Source of the DNA: Cervus elaphus
Lineage: Eukaryota > Chordata > Mammalia > Artiodactyla > Cervidae
NCBI RefSeq assembly: GCF_910594005.1
Contig: NC_057848.1
Coordinates: forward strand, 139,572,155-139,636,154
Direction of reading: 5' to 3'
DNA: 64,000 nucleotides
This document shows positions 22,605 to 34,820 of this stretch, one piece after another. Position 1 is the first letter of the stretch. Every line of letters starts with the position of its first letter. The notes under the pieces were generated by a model that saw only the letters and a program-made list of their open reading frames with translations, was not told where the DNA came from and did no database searches. The position numbers were made by a program, and so were the translations under genes.

Positions 22605-23318
22605 TGTTGGTCCTTTAATGGACTGGAACCTGGTGGTCTGCAGTCAACGATAAGAAAGTAAGAGAGAGAAAGAGGCTGACATCCCCTGGTTTACGCGGAA
22701 AGCCAATAGAGCCCTGTTCTTAGGGCTTGCGCTGCTGCACGTAGGCACCAGGCGCCCTCTCGAGTGGGTGAAGGCGCAGTGTGCCTTCTCGAGAGGGTCT
22801 TAGAAGCCCGGGCAAGAAAGTGAGCTCAGCGGGCCTCCGCGTTCCAAGGAATTAGCCAGAAATAGAGAGATAGAGAGAGAGAGAAAGACAGAAAGAATAG
22901 AAAGAAAGAAAGATACGGGGACCCAAGCTCTGATGGAGCAAAGGTGTTTTAATCAACAAGGTGTGGGCATATATAAGGTAGTTATTCTCAGCAAAGATAA
23001 AGATTAAGATTCCAGATTTACAAAACATAATATGATCCCTATCAAAGAGAGAGTTGCAAACAATCACCTTTTACCATATGGTTCATGAAAAGGAAGAGGG
23101 TACTTATCACCGTAATGAGAAATGCCTGGACCCCTCAGCTCCGGGAAAGGCGTGCCTCTCCTCTTAATTCCTGAATATTCAGGAATTAATAAGGGCTAGA
23201 GGGCTCCTGACAGATCCAAAACAGCACACAGGAAGCCTCTTGTTAAATGCTTCCTGACAAAGAGGAAGTGTGGAAAAGAAAGGAAGGAGGGAGGGAGGAA
23301 AAACTCCAAGTTACCACA
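22605..23318 (-). mobile_element. Probable solo ERV LTR, antisense
   Basis: On the minus strand the element begins TGTGGTAACTTGG (23318) and ends GGACCAACA (22605), giving LTR-type TG...CA ends and a length of 714 bp. Inside are a TATA-like 'cttatata' (about 22978), an ATTAAA polyadenylation-like signal shortly after it, a CT-rich tract at about 22860-22915, and a GC-rich 3' part. No internal retroviral region or primer-binding site follows, so it would be a solo LTR. Flanking hexamers do not match, so a TSD is not seen. The family is not assigned; the sequence has no coding potential. Confidence 0.6.
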
Positions 23319-23426
23319 TAAATCAGGAATACAAAGATGATGTAAAAATTTCCCTCCAGCCCTTACTGAACCTCAGCTGCTTAGAACATTGACTTTAGTA
23401 TTTAAAAACCAAATGAAACATCTGTG

Positions 23427-24030
23427 TCAGGAGAAGCTGTTGAACTTGGCCCTATAACGTACACTTGCTATGTCAGTAAGGCCATCCCTGGCTGCAATTT
23501 TGACTTGGGATATCCATCCCTCATTGCTTAGAGCCTCTTTATAGCAGGAAGGGAGGGCAAAGGGAACTATAACACGGGCCCTCTTGAAAAATCCCAAGAC
23601 TTTAATTGTGATGATTTCAGCGTGGGCTGTTGGAATCCACATGTATTCATAGCATGTAGATCACCGTTGAGAATCTTCTAAAACATTAGATATTTTCTTC
23701 TATCATGTCTCTGTTGATTAGATTCATGGGCTCTTAGTAGAAAAAGTGATTCCTCTCAGCATATACCCTCATTACATTAATCTCTTCCCAGATTTCCTCC
23801 TCAGTGGCCCAGCTGTCCTTCCTGAAGATCATGACAGGGATAGTAAACGAGTGGCCAACCTTGAGCATGTCCTTGTCACTACTCGGTTTCCCAGCAAAGG
23901 TGAGGTCCATTTTGCTGATAAGGGCATAGGAGGGCTCCATGGAGTCAACTTTCTTCAAATCACTGAAAACACCCAGCTCCATCTACTCAAAAGCTACCCT
24001 GATTTCAGGGAAGTGGTCCTGTTGTTCACA
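23427..24030 (-). pseudogene. Second MAGE-B-like fragment, heavily decayed
   Basis: Minus-strand conceptual translation shows parts of the MHD in order: a DHFPEI segment, MELGVFSDLKKVDS, LISKMDLTFAGKP, then ATEEEIWEEINVM, EPMNLINRDM, MWIPTAHAEIITIKVLGF and a tail ending FNSFS at 23427. Stops interrupt it before MELG, after NHFFY and after EENI, and at least one frameshift precedes the last block. The N-terminal third is missing; sequence identity ends near 24030, and CHR and BovB sequence follows. It lies in the same orientation as the better preserved copy at 12765-13782. Clearly a pseudogene. Confidence 0.8.
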
Positions 24031-24079
24031 TTCGTTAGCATGTGAGTCTTTGTGCTCTTTCATTTTATTAAGATCAACA

Positions 24080-24134
24080 GGGACTTCCCTGGTGATCCAG
24101 TGGCTAAGACTCCATACTCCCAATGCAGAGGGCT
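24080..24134 (+). mobile_element. CHR SINE head fragment
   Basis: The first 55 bp of a CHR SINE ('ggacttccctggtgatccag' through 'caatgcagagggc'). It stops where BovB sequence starts. Confidence 0.7.
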
Positions 24135-24648
24135 CTTAATTTCATGGCTGCAATCACCATCTACAGTGATTTTAGAGCCCAGAAAAATAAAGTCAGCCAC
24201 TGTTTCCACTGTTTCCACTGTTTCCCCATCTATTTGCCATGAAGTGATGGGACTAGACGCCATGATCTTAGTTTTCTGAATGTTGAGCTTTAAGCCAACT
24301 TTTTCACTCTCCTCTTTCACTTTCATCAAGAGGCTCTTTAGTTCTTCTTCACTTTCTGCCAGAAGGGTGCTGTCATCTGCCTATCTGAGGTTATTGATAT
24401 TTCTCCCGGCAATCTTGATTCCAGCTTGTGCTTCCTCCAGCCCAGCATTCTCATGATGTACTCTTCATATAAGTTAAATAAGTAGGGTGACAATATACAG
24501 CATTGACGTACTCCTTTTCCTATTTGGAACCAGTCTGTTGTTCCATGTCCAGTTCTAGCTGTTGCTTCCTGACCTGCATACAGATTTCTCAGGAGGCAGG
24601 TCAGGTGTTCTGGTATTCCCATCTCTTTAAGAATTTTCCACAGTTTCA
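24135..24648 (-). mobile_element. BovB LINE fragment (RT region), antisense
   Basis: About 510 bp of the BovB RT region. The minus frames include KLNIQKTKIMASSPITSW (24060-24329) and KLWKILKEMGIPEHLTCLLR (24338-24649). Both element ends are missing. It abuts a CHR fragment on the left and non-BovB sequence after 'ccacagtttc' on the right. Confidence 0.85.
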
Positions 24649-24704
24649 TTTATTGCTTTCTGTTTATGATGCAGCTGCAGCAGTAGTGATGGTAGATGGG
24701 GACA

Positions 24705-24787
24705 TTTGGAGAGCTCTGGAGAGTCCCAAGTGCCCACTGCACTGGAAGCATGGAGCCTTAACCACTGGACTACCAGGAAAGTCCCCC
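24705..24787 (-). mobile_element. CHR SINE fragment, antisense
   Basis: On the minus strand it reads 'gggactttcctggtagtcc' and onward through the head region. It is truncated after about 80 bp. Together with 24080-24134 it frames the BovB fragment in opposite orientation, probably by chance. Confidence 0.65.
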
Positions 24788-25139
24788 TCTTTATAATTAA
24801 GTCCATTCTTTATAATTAACTAAAATAATAATAGACCAGTTCTCACCCACCAAAGAGGCTTCATGTGATTATTATACACCCTGTAATCATACTGCCTCAA
24901 GCAAGTCAAGTTTTTATGCTTTATTGAAATGACCCTATTGATGGTTGATGGCAGCTGTGGTTTCAGGAGCCACCTCAGATTCCTGCAGTGAAGCATCAGA
25001 AATCCATTGAACCAAGTCACACTTAGAATAACTAAGGGGGGGATTTTAAAATGTTTCCTCTAATCTATCTAGTCATCTTCCTCCTACTATAGATTATAGA
25101 CTCATCACAACTGCATTGCATGTCCACTCCCTCCAACGT

Positions 25140-25975
25140 GAAAAGTTCTCACACTTGACTTCAATCCATAAAATAAAACATATGCTAGACTTAGTCAAGT
25201 TTAAAACATTTTTTGCTCTATGAATAGCACTGATAAGAAAAAGAAATTACAATATGAAGATTGGGAAAAATATTTGCAAATCTGATATCTGAAAAAAAAG
25301 GCTTCTTCCCTAAATAAGAAGAACTCTCTAAACTCAACAGTAATAGAGCTCAATTAGAAAACTGGCACAAAACTTGAACACATGCTTACCAAAGAGGACT
25401 ATTGATGCCAAATAAGGAGATGAGACTACTTTAAACATCATTACACTTTAAGAAAATGTAAATTTAATGCTATGAGATGCCACTACATATCGATTAGAAT
25501 AGCTTAAAAAAGACAGTACTAAAAATACCAAGTCCTGAGTGAGGATGTGGAGCTATCAGATCTCTCACACATTGCTTTGGGAATGCAAAATGAGCCAGGT
25601 TCTCTGGGAAACCATTTAGATGGTTCTAATAAAACTAACTTATTACTTAACTTTGAAAAGGCCCCTTTGGCATATTTTCATAGAGAAATGAAAACTTCTA
25701 CTCACACACACAAAAACAGCATCTGAATGTTTATAGAAACTTAATTTCCAATGGCCAAGAGTAGAAGCAAATAAACATCCCACAATGAGGAACTGATAGG
25801 ACTGTGATTCATATACCACAATACAAAAGAAGGGGACAAGTATATATGTTACAATGGGACTCAATCTCAAGAAATAATGCTGAATCAAAGGAGCCGAACT
25901 TAAAGGTCAACTTTATCTACTCTATAATTTCATTCACATAAAATTCTCAAAAGGCTAAAATTATATTGGTATAGG
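25140..25975 (+). mobile_element. Old L1 (L1M-type) fragment, sense
   Basis: Diverged L1 ORF2 3' part and 3'UTR. Recognisable phrases include 'gccactacatatcgattag', 'aataccaagtcctgagtgag' and 'tcacacattgctttgggaat', in L1 order. The frame is destroyed. Confidence 0.7.
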
Positions 25976-26139
25976 TGTTTATGTGTTTTCCATGGTCTTT
26001 CATATTCTAATTTTAATTTTTAATGTGTTTTGGAATGCTGGTTTATTCTTTCATGATATCTGTGTGTTGCAATAATTTAGATTTTACTGATGACTTCTAC
26101 AACTTATACCATGCTGAAGATGGTGTAACTAGGACAGGA

Positions 26140-26916
26140 TATACCCACTCATCTGAAAATGACTGAAAAAGTAGGTAAAATATAAGACAACAGTATTCAA
26201 TATATTGGACATCAGCCCATGAAAAACAGGGATCACTGAGAAATGGGAAAGAATGGATCTGAGCCTGTAATTGCCCCAGCTTGCTTCCTAGAGTGGAGCC
26301 TGTGGTATCTCTAAGTTGATAAGATAAAGCTGGGAGTCAGGAGAGGCCAAGCTAGAGTTCCTAAGAGAGAGTACCAGAGAGGAGAAAACTGCACCCAGAG
26401 AGAACTGGGGTGCCCACCCAGGACAGGGAGCACTTCTTGTCAGAGTGATAAACCATTATCATTCATAGGGCATCAGGGAGAGAACTCAGAAGTGAAGTGA
26501 GGTAAGCCATGGTTCACGCTGTTCTAGTCCCAACTGATGAAGCTTGAAACCAAGAACTGACAAGATTTTGTTTCTAGGTAACTTAATATTCATTACAAAA
26601 CAGGGCTTGAGAATACTGATATATTGGAGGAAAAAAACAAACTGTGCATTGGTTCTGGACAAGTGTGAGCAAGGCAAAAATCACAATATATCACGATGTC
26701 TGACGTCCAATCACATATCACCAGGTACGCAAAGAAGTGGGGATATATAACCAATAATTAGGAAAAAAAATCAAGCAAACAAAACTGACCTGGAAATGAT
26801 ACAGGTGATAAAATGCATAGTCAAGGACAATGAAAGTTTTTATAAATATATGTCATATAAAATTAAATGGATTGGAGATACAGAAAATATGAGAAGATTC
26901 AAAATGAGCGTGAAGG
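26140..26916 (+). mobile_element. Old L1 5' region, sense
   Basis: Diverged sequence resembling the leader of old L1s ('caaaaatcacaatatatcac', 'aaagaagtggggatat'). It runs into the paralogous block. No ORF1 product can be read. Confidence 0.45.
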
Positions 26917-27243
26917 GGGCTTACCTAGTGGCTCAGTGGTAAAGACTCTGCCTGCCAATGCAGAAGACACAGGTTCAATCCCTGATCCAGGAAGATCCCA
27001 CATGCCTAGGAACAACTAAGCCCGTGTGCCAACTACTGATTCTGAGCTCTAGAGCCCGGTAGCTGCAACTAGTCAAGCCTGCATGCTCTATAGTCTGTTG
27101 CTCCACAACATGAGAAGCCATGGCAATGAGAAGCCCGTGCACTGCATCGAAGAGTAGCCCCCACTCACTGCAGTTAGAGAAATCCTGCACAAAGCAACAA
27201 AGACCCAGCACAGCCAAGACCAAATTATTTAAATAATTAAAAA
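26917..27243 (+). mobile_element. Long CHR-type SINE
   Basis: A tRNA-like head ('cttacctagtggctcagtgg', B-box 'ggttcaatccc') is followed by a long CHR body ('gcccgtgtgccaactactga', 'agacccagcacagcc') and an A-rich tail. Flanks 'aaaatgagcgtgaag' and 'agaatggatgtgaag' match at 11 of 15 positions and may be a diverged TSD. Confidence 0.8.
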
Positions 27244-27258
27244 GAGAATGGATGTGAA

Positions 27259-27430
27259 GGGACTTCCCTGGTGATGCAGTGGCTAAAACTCTGTGCTTCC
27301 AATGCAGGGGGCCCAGGTTGGATCCCTGGTCAGGGAACTAGCTCCCACATCCACAATTAAAAAGTTCCCACAAGCCACGACCCAGATCTGGTGAAGCCAA
27401 ATAAAAACATAAATAAATAAATAAATAATT
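27259..27430 (+). mobile_element. CHR-type SINE
   Basis: Begins 'gggacttccctggtgatgca', B-box-like 'ggttggatccc', and ends in (aaat)n. It sits just right of the first CHR SINE, in the same orientation. Confidence 0.85.
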
Positions 27431-27870
27431 TTTAAAAAATAGAAGAGGTAAAACTACTTGAGGTAAAAGTACACATTGGTTTGGATAAAAAGGATCAGTG
27501 AACCCATGTATGTGAAAAATAGCACCACATATTTTTATGGTGTATCTACGTATGAAAAAATGATTACCTACAATCAACTTTAAATTAATACATTTCAGAT
27601 GTTAAATGCGTTCACCTTTGAGGAAGGAGCAGAATTTTTGAATAGCAAATGGAGACAATTGTTAGAATTTCTTGCAACAAGAATATATGTACAGTTGCCT
27701 TAGTAATGAAAATTTTAAATAAGCCTAACACTAGGAGGAGTAGCTGTTATAGCCAGAAAAAAAAAGTGACTGCTAAATGATAAAAGAGACAAAGTTTGAA
27801 ATATAAAGAGCTTACAATATAATAAAAGTATATTCCTCCATGTGGGTTGGTAGACATTCTGCACTAAGAG

Positions 27871-30800
27871 TGAAAAGCGGTGACTAATTGGGTGGGTGTG
27901 AATGAGCAGGTTACCACTGTGGGTAATTGGGGCTTATGCCCACTGTGGATCTCTGCAATAAAATTCACCTCAGAGTTATTCCAACCAAAGGGCAAGGAAG
28001 ATAACACTAATTTTTCACCAATTTCCATCCATCACTGGTTGAGGACTGGGCCTGCGGGTTTTAACTGCTACTTCTGGCCTGAGGCATTTGAGGGCTGAGC
28101 ACCCTCCTGTGAACAGAGAAAGCCCTCAAGGAGAAAGGAGTAGTTTTTCATGAAGCTACTGACCCGCAGGGAAGATTTAAACGTGAAGGGACATGGCACG
28201 GCATGGACGCTATCTGCTACAGAGCAGTACTGGAAAGAACTTTGAGAAAACACGTCCTTAAAAGAGAATGATGGTATGGTGGCTGGCACAACGTGGCCAG
28301 GGAAATTTCCAAGCTTCTAAGGATGATAATAGTTTCTACCTTTGCTATTTTACATCTAAAGGGATGTGGCTATTGACTGATGAATCTCTTAGTGGTTTCT
28401 GATGTATAATATATAACACACCTACTTATGTTTATTATGTGACTCAATGAAATTATTTTGAATTTTTAAAAAAGAAGCATTATTTTATCAATACATCTTC
28501 AAAAACAGAACCATCTTTTCCATAAACTCCACTATTATGACAGATTTCTTTATGGACTCTTAAGGGAGGCGACTGTCACTGTGGCTCTTTGCTCATGAAC
28601 ATTTCATGAGTTCAAAAATATACACTTAAGAATGTCCTTGGATTTCACTTTCACACTCCATATCATTAGGAAATGAATATTTTAGGGAAAAGGAAACAAT
28701 GCTTTTGAGAGAAAGTTTCTACCTGAACTTGCACATTTTTATTTTTGTGTACTGTGAAGAAGCTAGTGATGCTTTGACAACATTAATAATTATTGTTGAG
28801 TTGTTTAAATCTCCTACTCGAAACATTTCATTTTATGTAAATTTCCTATTCTAAAGTTTTTTAAAATTTCAATCTGTTCATGCATGAGAAAAATCAGGCA
28901 TTTTTTTCCTGGATTCTGCTAATAAAACAACACATTTTGACCAAACAGTTCTTTCTCCTGGTTTCCTCTAATGAGATTGTCACAACCCAAATACTTCTCT
29001 GAGAATGAAAATCATCAATGAACAAAGATGATAAAATGTGCCTAGAGTCCTTTTTTGCCAAGAGAAAATTATATTCTAAAATTATATTTGTATTTGAGTA
29101 GGATGGAATAAAACTAGCAATATTCTGACAGTCTTTGAGAGTAACTGTGTTTGCCTAACAGACCATCTGAGAGTTTTGGGGCTTTGATTAGACACTATAT
29201 GGATTTCAACTGTGACCCACTGCCAATATGTTTTAATATATAATATAAAATTATAATATGGAATATGTATGTAAAGCAGCACATAACATATAATATGTGC
29301 TACATAATGTATAATTAATGTGATAATGCAATTAATCTGTAATAAAATATAGTATGTACATAAAACATAACCACATTCAAACTCTCTGTTTTACAATGGA
29401 TTTAAAGCAGTTAATATTCTTGCAGGAGCGACTGATTTTACTGACACACAAATTTCAGTGCATTTGAAAAATGTATCTTTAAAATTTAATATGTATATGT
29501 TTTTGACAGTAGTGAATTAAAATCATATCCATTTAGTTTCATTAACATGATACCTGTCTGATTAATAAGCTTTTTCTTATTTTCTGGAGAATTTCCTTAC
29601 ATGGAATTAGACCTTAGGACACTTTTTCTCATTTGTTATTTATTGATTACTTATATATATTGGCAATAAATGGAAAGAAAACCATAATACAAAAATTTAT
29701 ATTATGCTTTTACACTGTATCCTACCCTTTGGGTTGAGGAGGTTCTTATAACTGTGCTCTGATTTCATTAAGATTAGAAAAATGGAAACCTTCAGACAAA
29801 AGTGACATTGCTTGAAAAGAAAAGACCAGCACAGATAAGTGAAACAAAGGACAGCTGGCCTAACCAGCTCCAGGACCTTGAAGAAACAGGGAAACTCTCC
29901 ATGGATAAATAGCAGGGCAACAAGAAAGTCTTCAGTAGAGCAAGATAATTTTTTATAGTTATGTTGTCCAGCTGTTACACCTTCTACCCATTTTAGCAAT
30001 GTGCCCTGCTTCCCCTGGCTACTCCCATGTTCTTTAAAGGAAAGGGATCCTTATTCAGTAATCTGAGACATGCAGGTCGTCATTTGTAGATTTAGACTTG
30101 AAGAAAACTGGAAAGTGCATTAAGCACTTTTTATGACAAAACTTATCTGTTTCATTCTCTATTATACAAGACAACATATTTCAACTCAGTAGCTTAACTG
30201 GGCTTAACAAATATGTGTGTTTCAGGAGTGCTTCAGGATGGTGAATAACAGTTAACTTAAGTGGAGGAGGCTTATTGGGCTTCTTACCATAAATTCTTTG
30301 ATAGTTTCCTTGCTTGGTGTGGAATTAGATTATACAAGATACAAAAAAAAAAACAAAAAACAAAAAAACCCCCAAACTATCAAGGAGGAAGCAACTTCAT
30401 TTGAGTATCTCTGGATACATACTGAATATAAATTATGTATTAGTTAAGATCTATTTGCAGGAAAGAATACATACACTCATGTCGGCAGAGATTGGATATC
30501 CTGTGAGTGGTCTAGAAGTGAGATTTGAAAACAGAGTTTCTCCTTAAAAAAAATAAAAGCACATTTTAATAAAAATAGATCATTGAATTGTCCTTGTCTC
30601 CTGTTCTCAGGTGGATTAAACCAGTATTTTAAATTATTTATGTGCTATTTTCAAAAATATAGTTTCCATAGATATGAGGGAAAATAAGAGTCTGGAGTGG
30701 AGGAAAAGTAAAATCTCCTAAGGTATTGTGGTTAGTAAAACATGATAGTGGTAGGCTGGGAGATCAATGCCAAAGTCACTGGGAAATTGTAGAAAAGGTT

Positions 30801-30919
30801 TATCTTATAGGTATGGGAGGATCTTCTGGGGCCTAGTCCAATTTGAAAACCGTATAACAAAGACCAGATTAGGGCGAAGAAATTTCTGAATGTAGTCCTA
30901 AAATGCTGAAAATCAGCTA
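27871..30919. other. Unassigned DNA, about 3 kb
   Basis: No gene was recognised. It is AT-rich with an imperfect inverted repeat at 29278-29301 (8-bp arms agcacata/tatgtgct) and an A/C-rich tract at about 30340-30375. Frames up to about 100 codons (29697-29999 minus) have no family resemblance. Confidence 0.45.
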
Positions 30920-31020
30920 TTCATTCATTTATTTATCCATTCAACTAATGTTGGTGAGTCCTTATACATGCCAGAGTCTGTGTTTGGCATGAGACATGCC
31001 AAAATGGACCATGGGGACAA
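30920..31020 (+). repeat. Possible ancient L2/MIR-type fragment
   Basis: The phrase 'ttcattcatttatttatcc', followed by 'catgccagagtctgtg', resembles the common end of old L2/MIR-type elements. Divergence is too high for certainty. Confidence 0.4.
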
Positions 31021-31925
31021 ATGGTGGGAGTCAGAAGTTTTGTCTGAGAAAATAGAAGTTGCCAAGATTTTGCTGCACAGATGAGAGATTTAAAACTTTA
31101 GACATATTGAACTTTGAGCACTCTCAAGAAACTCAACTATATAATTATGATAGGTTAATCCAGGGGCAATAAAGGTAGGAAATGATTCTTGATATCATAA
31201 GAAGAAATATTCTCTCCAGGGAAAGATGGAACTAAAGATTGAAGATGGCAAACTGAGACATGTGCATACTGAAATTAAGAAAAATATGAAGAAACTCAAA
31301 AGTGTGACTATGAAAAGAAAATATCATATTTGTCAAGGAAGGAAACTTTATTGGGAGTTTTCAAAAACCTCTCTTAGCATACCTACTTAATAAAATTTTC
31401 TATTTTTCCTCTTTGACAGAAAAATGTTTTATCTTATGTGACTACAATCAACTGTATGCTTATTTTTAAACACAGGTCAATATCACTGTATGGTGAATTT
31501 CATGACACTGTAAATTTTTTCTTTAAAATGAAATGCACACACTGAAGCAAGATTTGTATATGGCAGTCAAGTTCAGTATCACCTTCTAGTTGGATGAAAC
31601 TGCATATAAGCAAATACACTCACAAATTTTGGTTAAAGGTAAAATGTTTAATTATGAGTAACTATGTGCAAAAAACAGCATACTTAAAATAACATTCTTC
31701 AGTACACATAACATTTTGTTCTATGAAAGCAGGTAAAAATTATTTTCAAATTAACATATCATTAATCTTGACCTTATGTGAGAACAAAGTAATTTATTTC
31801 AAAGACTTTAAACCTAATATGTAAAACCTAATAAAATTACAAGTAATATAATTCTTCTCATTTTAAATTTGGGTCAAGTTTATAATGTAAAAAGACAGCA
31901 AAGAGAATATTAGCTTCATAAAAGC
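31021..31925. other. Unassigned AT-rich DNA
   Basis: No gene or repeat was recognised. Confidence 0.5.
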
Positions 31926-32705
31926 TAACAGGCCCCTTCATTGGTCACCAGCCTTGTCGTGGCAAAGTGGTTTGTGTAACTCAATGAAGCTATAAGCCAT
32001 GCCATGCAAGGCCACCCAAGACAGACGGGTCACAGTGGAGAGTTCTGACAAAACGTGGTCCACTGGAGGAGAGAATGGCAAATCACAGTATTCTTGCTGC
32101 AAGAACCTCATAAACAGTATGAAAGGGCAAAAAGATATGACATTGGAAGATGAGCCCCCAAGTTGGAAGGTGTCCAATATGCTACTGGGGAAGAGCAGAT
32201 GGCAATTACTAATAGTTCTAGAAAGAATGAAAAGGCTGAGCCAAAGCAGAAATGATACCCAGTTGTGGATGTTTCTGGTGGTGAAAGTAAAGTCCAATTC
32301 TATAAAGAAAAATATTGCACAGGAATTTGGAATGTTAGGTCCATGAATCAAAGTAAACTGGATGTGGTCAGGCAGGAGATGGCAAGAGTGAACATGAACA
32401 TCTTAAGAATCAGTGAACTAAAATGGACACGAATGGGCAAATTTAATTCAGATGACCATTATATTTACTACTGTGGGCAAGAATCCCTTAGAAGAAATAG
32501 AGTAGCCCACATAGTCAACAAGAGAGTCTGAAATGCAGTTCTTGGGTGCAATCGCTAAAACAACAAAATGAGCAAGGTAAACCATTCAATATTACAGTAA
32601 TCCAAGTATATGCCCCAACTACTGATACCAAAGAAGTTGAAGTTGACCAGTTCTATGAAAACCTACAAGAATTTCTAGAACACCAAAAAATGACATCCTT
32701 TTCGA
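31926..32705 (+). mobile_element. BovB LINE 5' part, 3' part missing, sense
   Basis: This copy holds the true BovB 5' leader ('ttggtcaccagccttgtcg', near 31941) and the first part of the endonuclease frame (32265-32531, including the MARVNMNILRISELKWT segment; compare MARVNVDILGISKLKWT in the copy at 33367). It stops at about 32705, inside the endonuclease region. Target-primed LINEs normally lose their 5' end, so loss of the 3' end points to a later deletion or replacement. Confidence 0.85.
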
Positions 32706-32714
32706 TGTCATTTC

Positions 32715-33222
32715 TTTGAAGATGATTCAAAGAAATGGAAAGATATGCTATGCTCTTGGATTGGAATAATTAAAATAGTTAAAATGGCCATACTATCCAA
32801 AGTAATCTACAGTTTTAACACAATCCCTATAAAATTACCTGTGGTGTGTTTCACGGAATTAGAATAAATAATCCTAAAATTTATGTGGAACCACAAAATA
32901 CCAAGAATTAACAAAACAATCTTGAGGAAAAATAATAAAGCAGGAGGCATAATCATCCCAGATGAAAAGATGAAGACTCTAATTCAAAAAGATACAAGTA
33001 CCTCAATGTACACAGCAGTGCTATTTACAATAGTCACGACATAGAAGCAATCTATGTTTCCATCAGCAGATATGATGTGGTCTATATATATACAATGGAC
33101 TAGTAGTCAGCCATAAAAAAAAAATGAAATAGTGCTATTTGCAGCAACATGGATGGACACAGAGATTTATCATACTAGGTGAAGAAGTGATACTGAGAAA
33201 GACAAATATATGATATCATTTA
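32715..33222 (+). mobile_element. L1 fragment with internal deletion, sense
   Basis: The left part matches L1 ORF2 ('aagaaatggaaagatatgct', 'atggccatactatccaaag'). At about 32965 it jumps to ORF2 C-terminal sequence ('caaaaagatacaagtacctc') and runs to 'agatttatcatactaggtga'. Roughly 0.8-0.9 kb of ORF2 is missing, by comparison with the L1s at 47820 and 51664. Confidence 0.8.
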
Positions 33223-33225
33223 TGA

Positions 33226-33365
33226 AAGTGAAAGTTGCTCAGTTGTGTCTGACTCTGTGACCCCATGGACTATACAGTCCATGGAATTCTCCAGGCCAGA
33301 ATACTGGAGTGGGTAGTCTTGCCCTTCTCTAGGGGATCTTTCCAACCCAGGGATCAAACCCAGGT
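33226..33365 (-). mobile_element. Bov-tA SINE fragment, antisense
   Basis: Antisense Bov-A body and part of the tRNA-like head, ending at 'aacccaggtctcc' exactly where BovB sequence starts at 33367. Confidence 0.85.
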
Positions 33366-33590
33366 CTCCCCATGAACAGTATGAAAAGGCAAAAATATAA
33401 GACACTGAAAGATGAACTCCCCAGGTTGGTAGGTGCCAAATATGCTACTGGAGATCAGTGGAGAAATAATTCCAGAAAGAATGAATAGATGGAGCCAAAA
33501 CAAAAACAACACACAGTTGTGGATGTGATAGAAGCAAAGTCCTAATGCTATAAAGAGCAATACTGCATACGAACCTGGAATGTTAGGTCC

Positions 33591-34115
33591 ATGACTCAAG
33601 GCAAACTGGAAGTGATCAAACAGGAGATGGCAAGAGTGAACGTCGACATTTTAGGAATCAGCAAACTAAAATGGACTGGAATGGGTGAATTTTACTCAGA
33701 TGACCATTATATCTACTACTGTGGGCAGGAATCCTTTAGAAGAAATGGAGTAGCCATCACAGCCAACAAAAGAGTCCAAAATGCAGTACTTGGATGCAAT
33801 CTCAAAAATGACACAATGATCTCTGTTTGTTTCCAAGGCAAACCATTCAATATCAGAGTAATCCAAGTATATGCCCTGACCAGTAATGCTGAAGCTGAAG
33901 TTGAATGGTTCTATGAAGACTTACAAGACCTTCTAGAACTAACACCCTCAAAATATGTCCTTTTCATTATAAGGGACTGGAATGCAAAAGTAGGAAGTCA
34001 AGAAACACCTGCAGTAACAGGCAAATTTGGCCTTGGAGTACAGAATGAAGCAGGGCAAAGGCTAATAGAGTTTTGCCAAGAGAATGCACTGGTCATCACA
34101 AACACCCTGTTCTAA
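33591..34115 (+). pseudogene. BovB APE-type endonuclease segment
   Basis: The 174-codon frame covers most of the apurinic-like endonuclease that nicks the target. Recognisable parts are LGISKLKWTGMGEF, HYIYYCGQESFRRNGVA, PFNIRVIQVYA and IIRDWNAKVG (residues 126-135). At the last motif the other copy in this window (51247-51954, minus) has IIGDWNAKVG, so a Gly-to-Arg change lies in a conserved motif. The frame ends early at a stop after NTLF, which is part of the decay of the element. Confidence 0.8.
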
Positions 34116-34820
34116 CAACACAAGAGAAGACTCTACACATGGACATCACCAGATGGTCAACACTGAAATCAGATTGATTATATTCTTTGCAGCCAAAGAT
34201 GGAGAAGCTCTATACAGTCAGCAAAAACAAGACTGGGAGCTGACTGTGGCTCAGATCATGAACTCCTTATTGCCAAATTTGGACTTAAATTGAAGAAACC
34301 TAAATCAAAGCCCTTACGATGATACAGTGGAAGGGAGAAATAGATTCAGGGGATTAGATCTAATGGACAGAGCGCCTGAAGAACTATGGACAGAGGTTCA
34401 TGACATTGTGCAGGAGACAGGGATCAAGACCATCCCCAAGAAAAAGAAATGCAGAAAGGGAAAATGGTTGTCTGAGGAGGCCTTAAAATAGCTGTGAAAA
34501 GAAGAGAAGCAAAAAGCAAAGGAGAAAAGGAAAGATATACCCATTTGAATGCAGAGTTTGAAAGAATAGCAAGGAGAGATAAGAAAGCCTTCCTCAGTGA
34601 TCAGTGCAAAGAAATAGAGGAAAACAATGGAATGTGAAAGACTAGAGATCTCTTCAAGAAAATTAGAGATACCAAGGGAGCATTTCATGCAAAAATGGGC
34701 TCAATAAAGGACAGAAATGGTATGGACCTAACAGAAGCAGAAGATATTAAGAAGAAATGGCAAGAATACACAGAAGAACTATAGAAAAAAGATCTTCATG
34801 ACCCAGATAATCACAATGGT

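Larger units (their letters stand above)
26870..27870 (+). repeat. Paralogous block, copy 2, carrying two CHR SINEs
   Basis: Homologous to 6300-6885 in the same order and orientation once the SINEs at 26917-27430 are removed. It is contiguous from 27430 to 27870 with no SINE fragment where copy 1 has one. The extra length is explained by the SINEs. Confidence 0.6.

Noticed and set aside
29278..29301. Imperfect palindrome as a regulatory site
   Set aside because: 8-bp arms in very AT-rich DNA are expected by chance; no gene is near.
31999..32346. 115-codon frame and its antisense partner (31938-32351) as a new gene pair
   Set aside because: Both lie within the BovB 5' leader and have no relation to known proteins.
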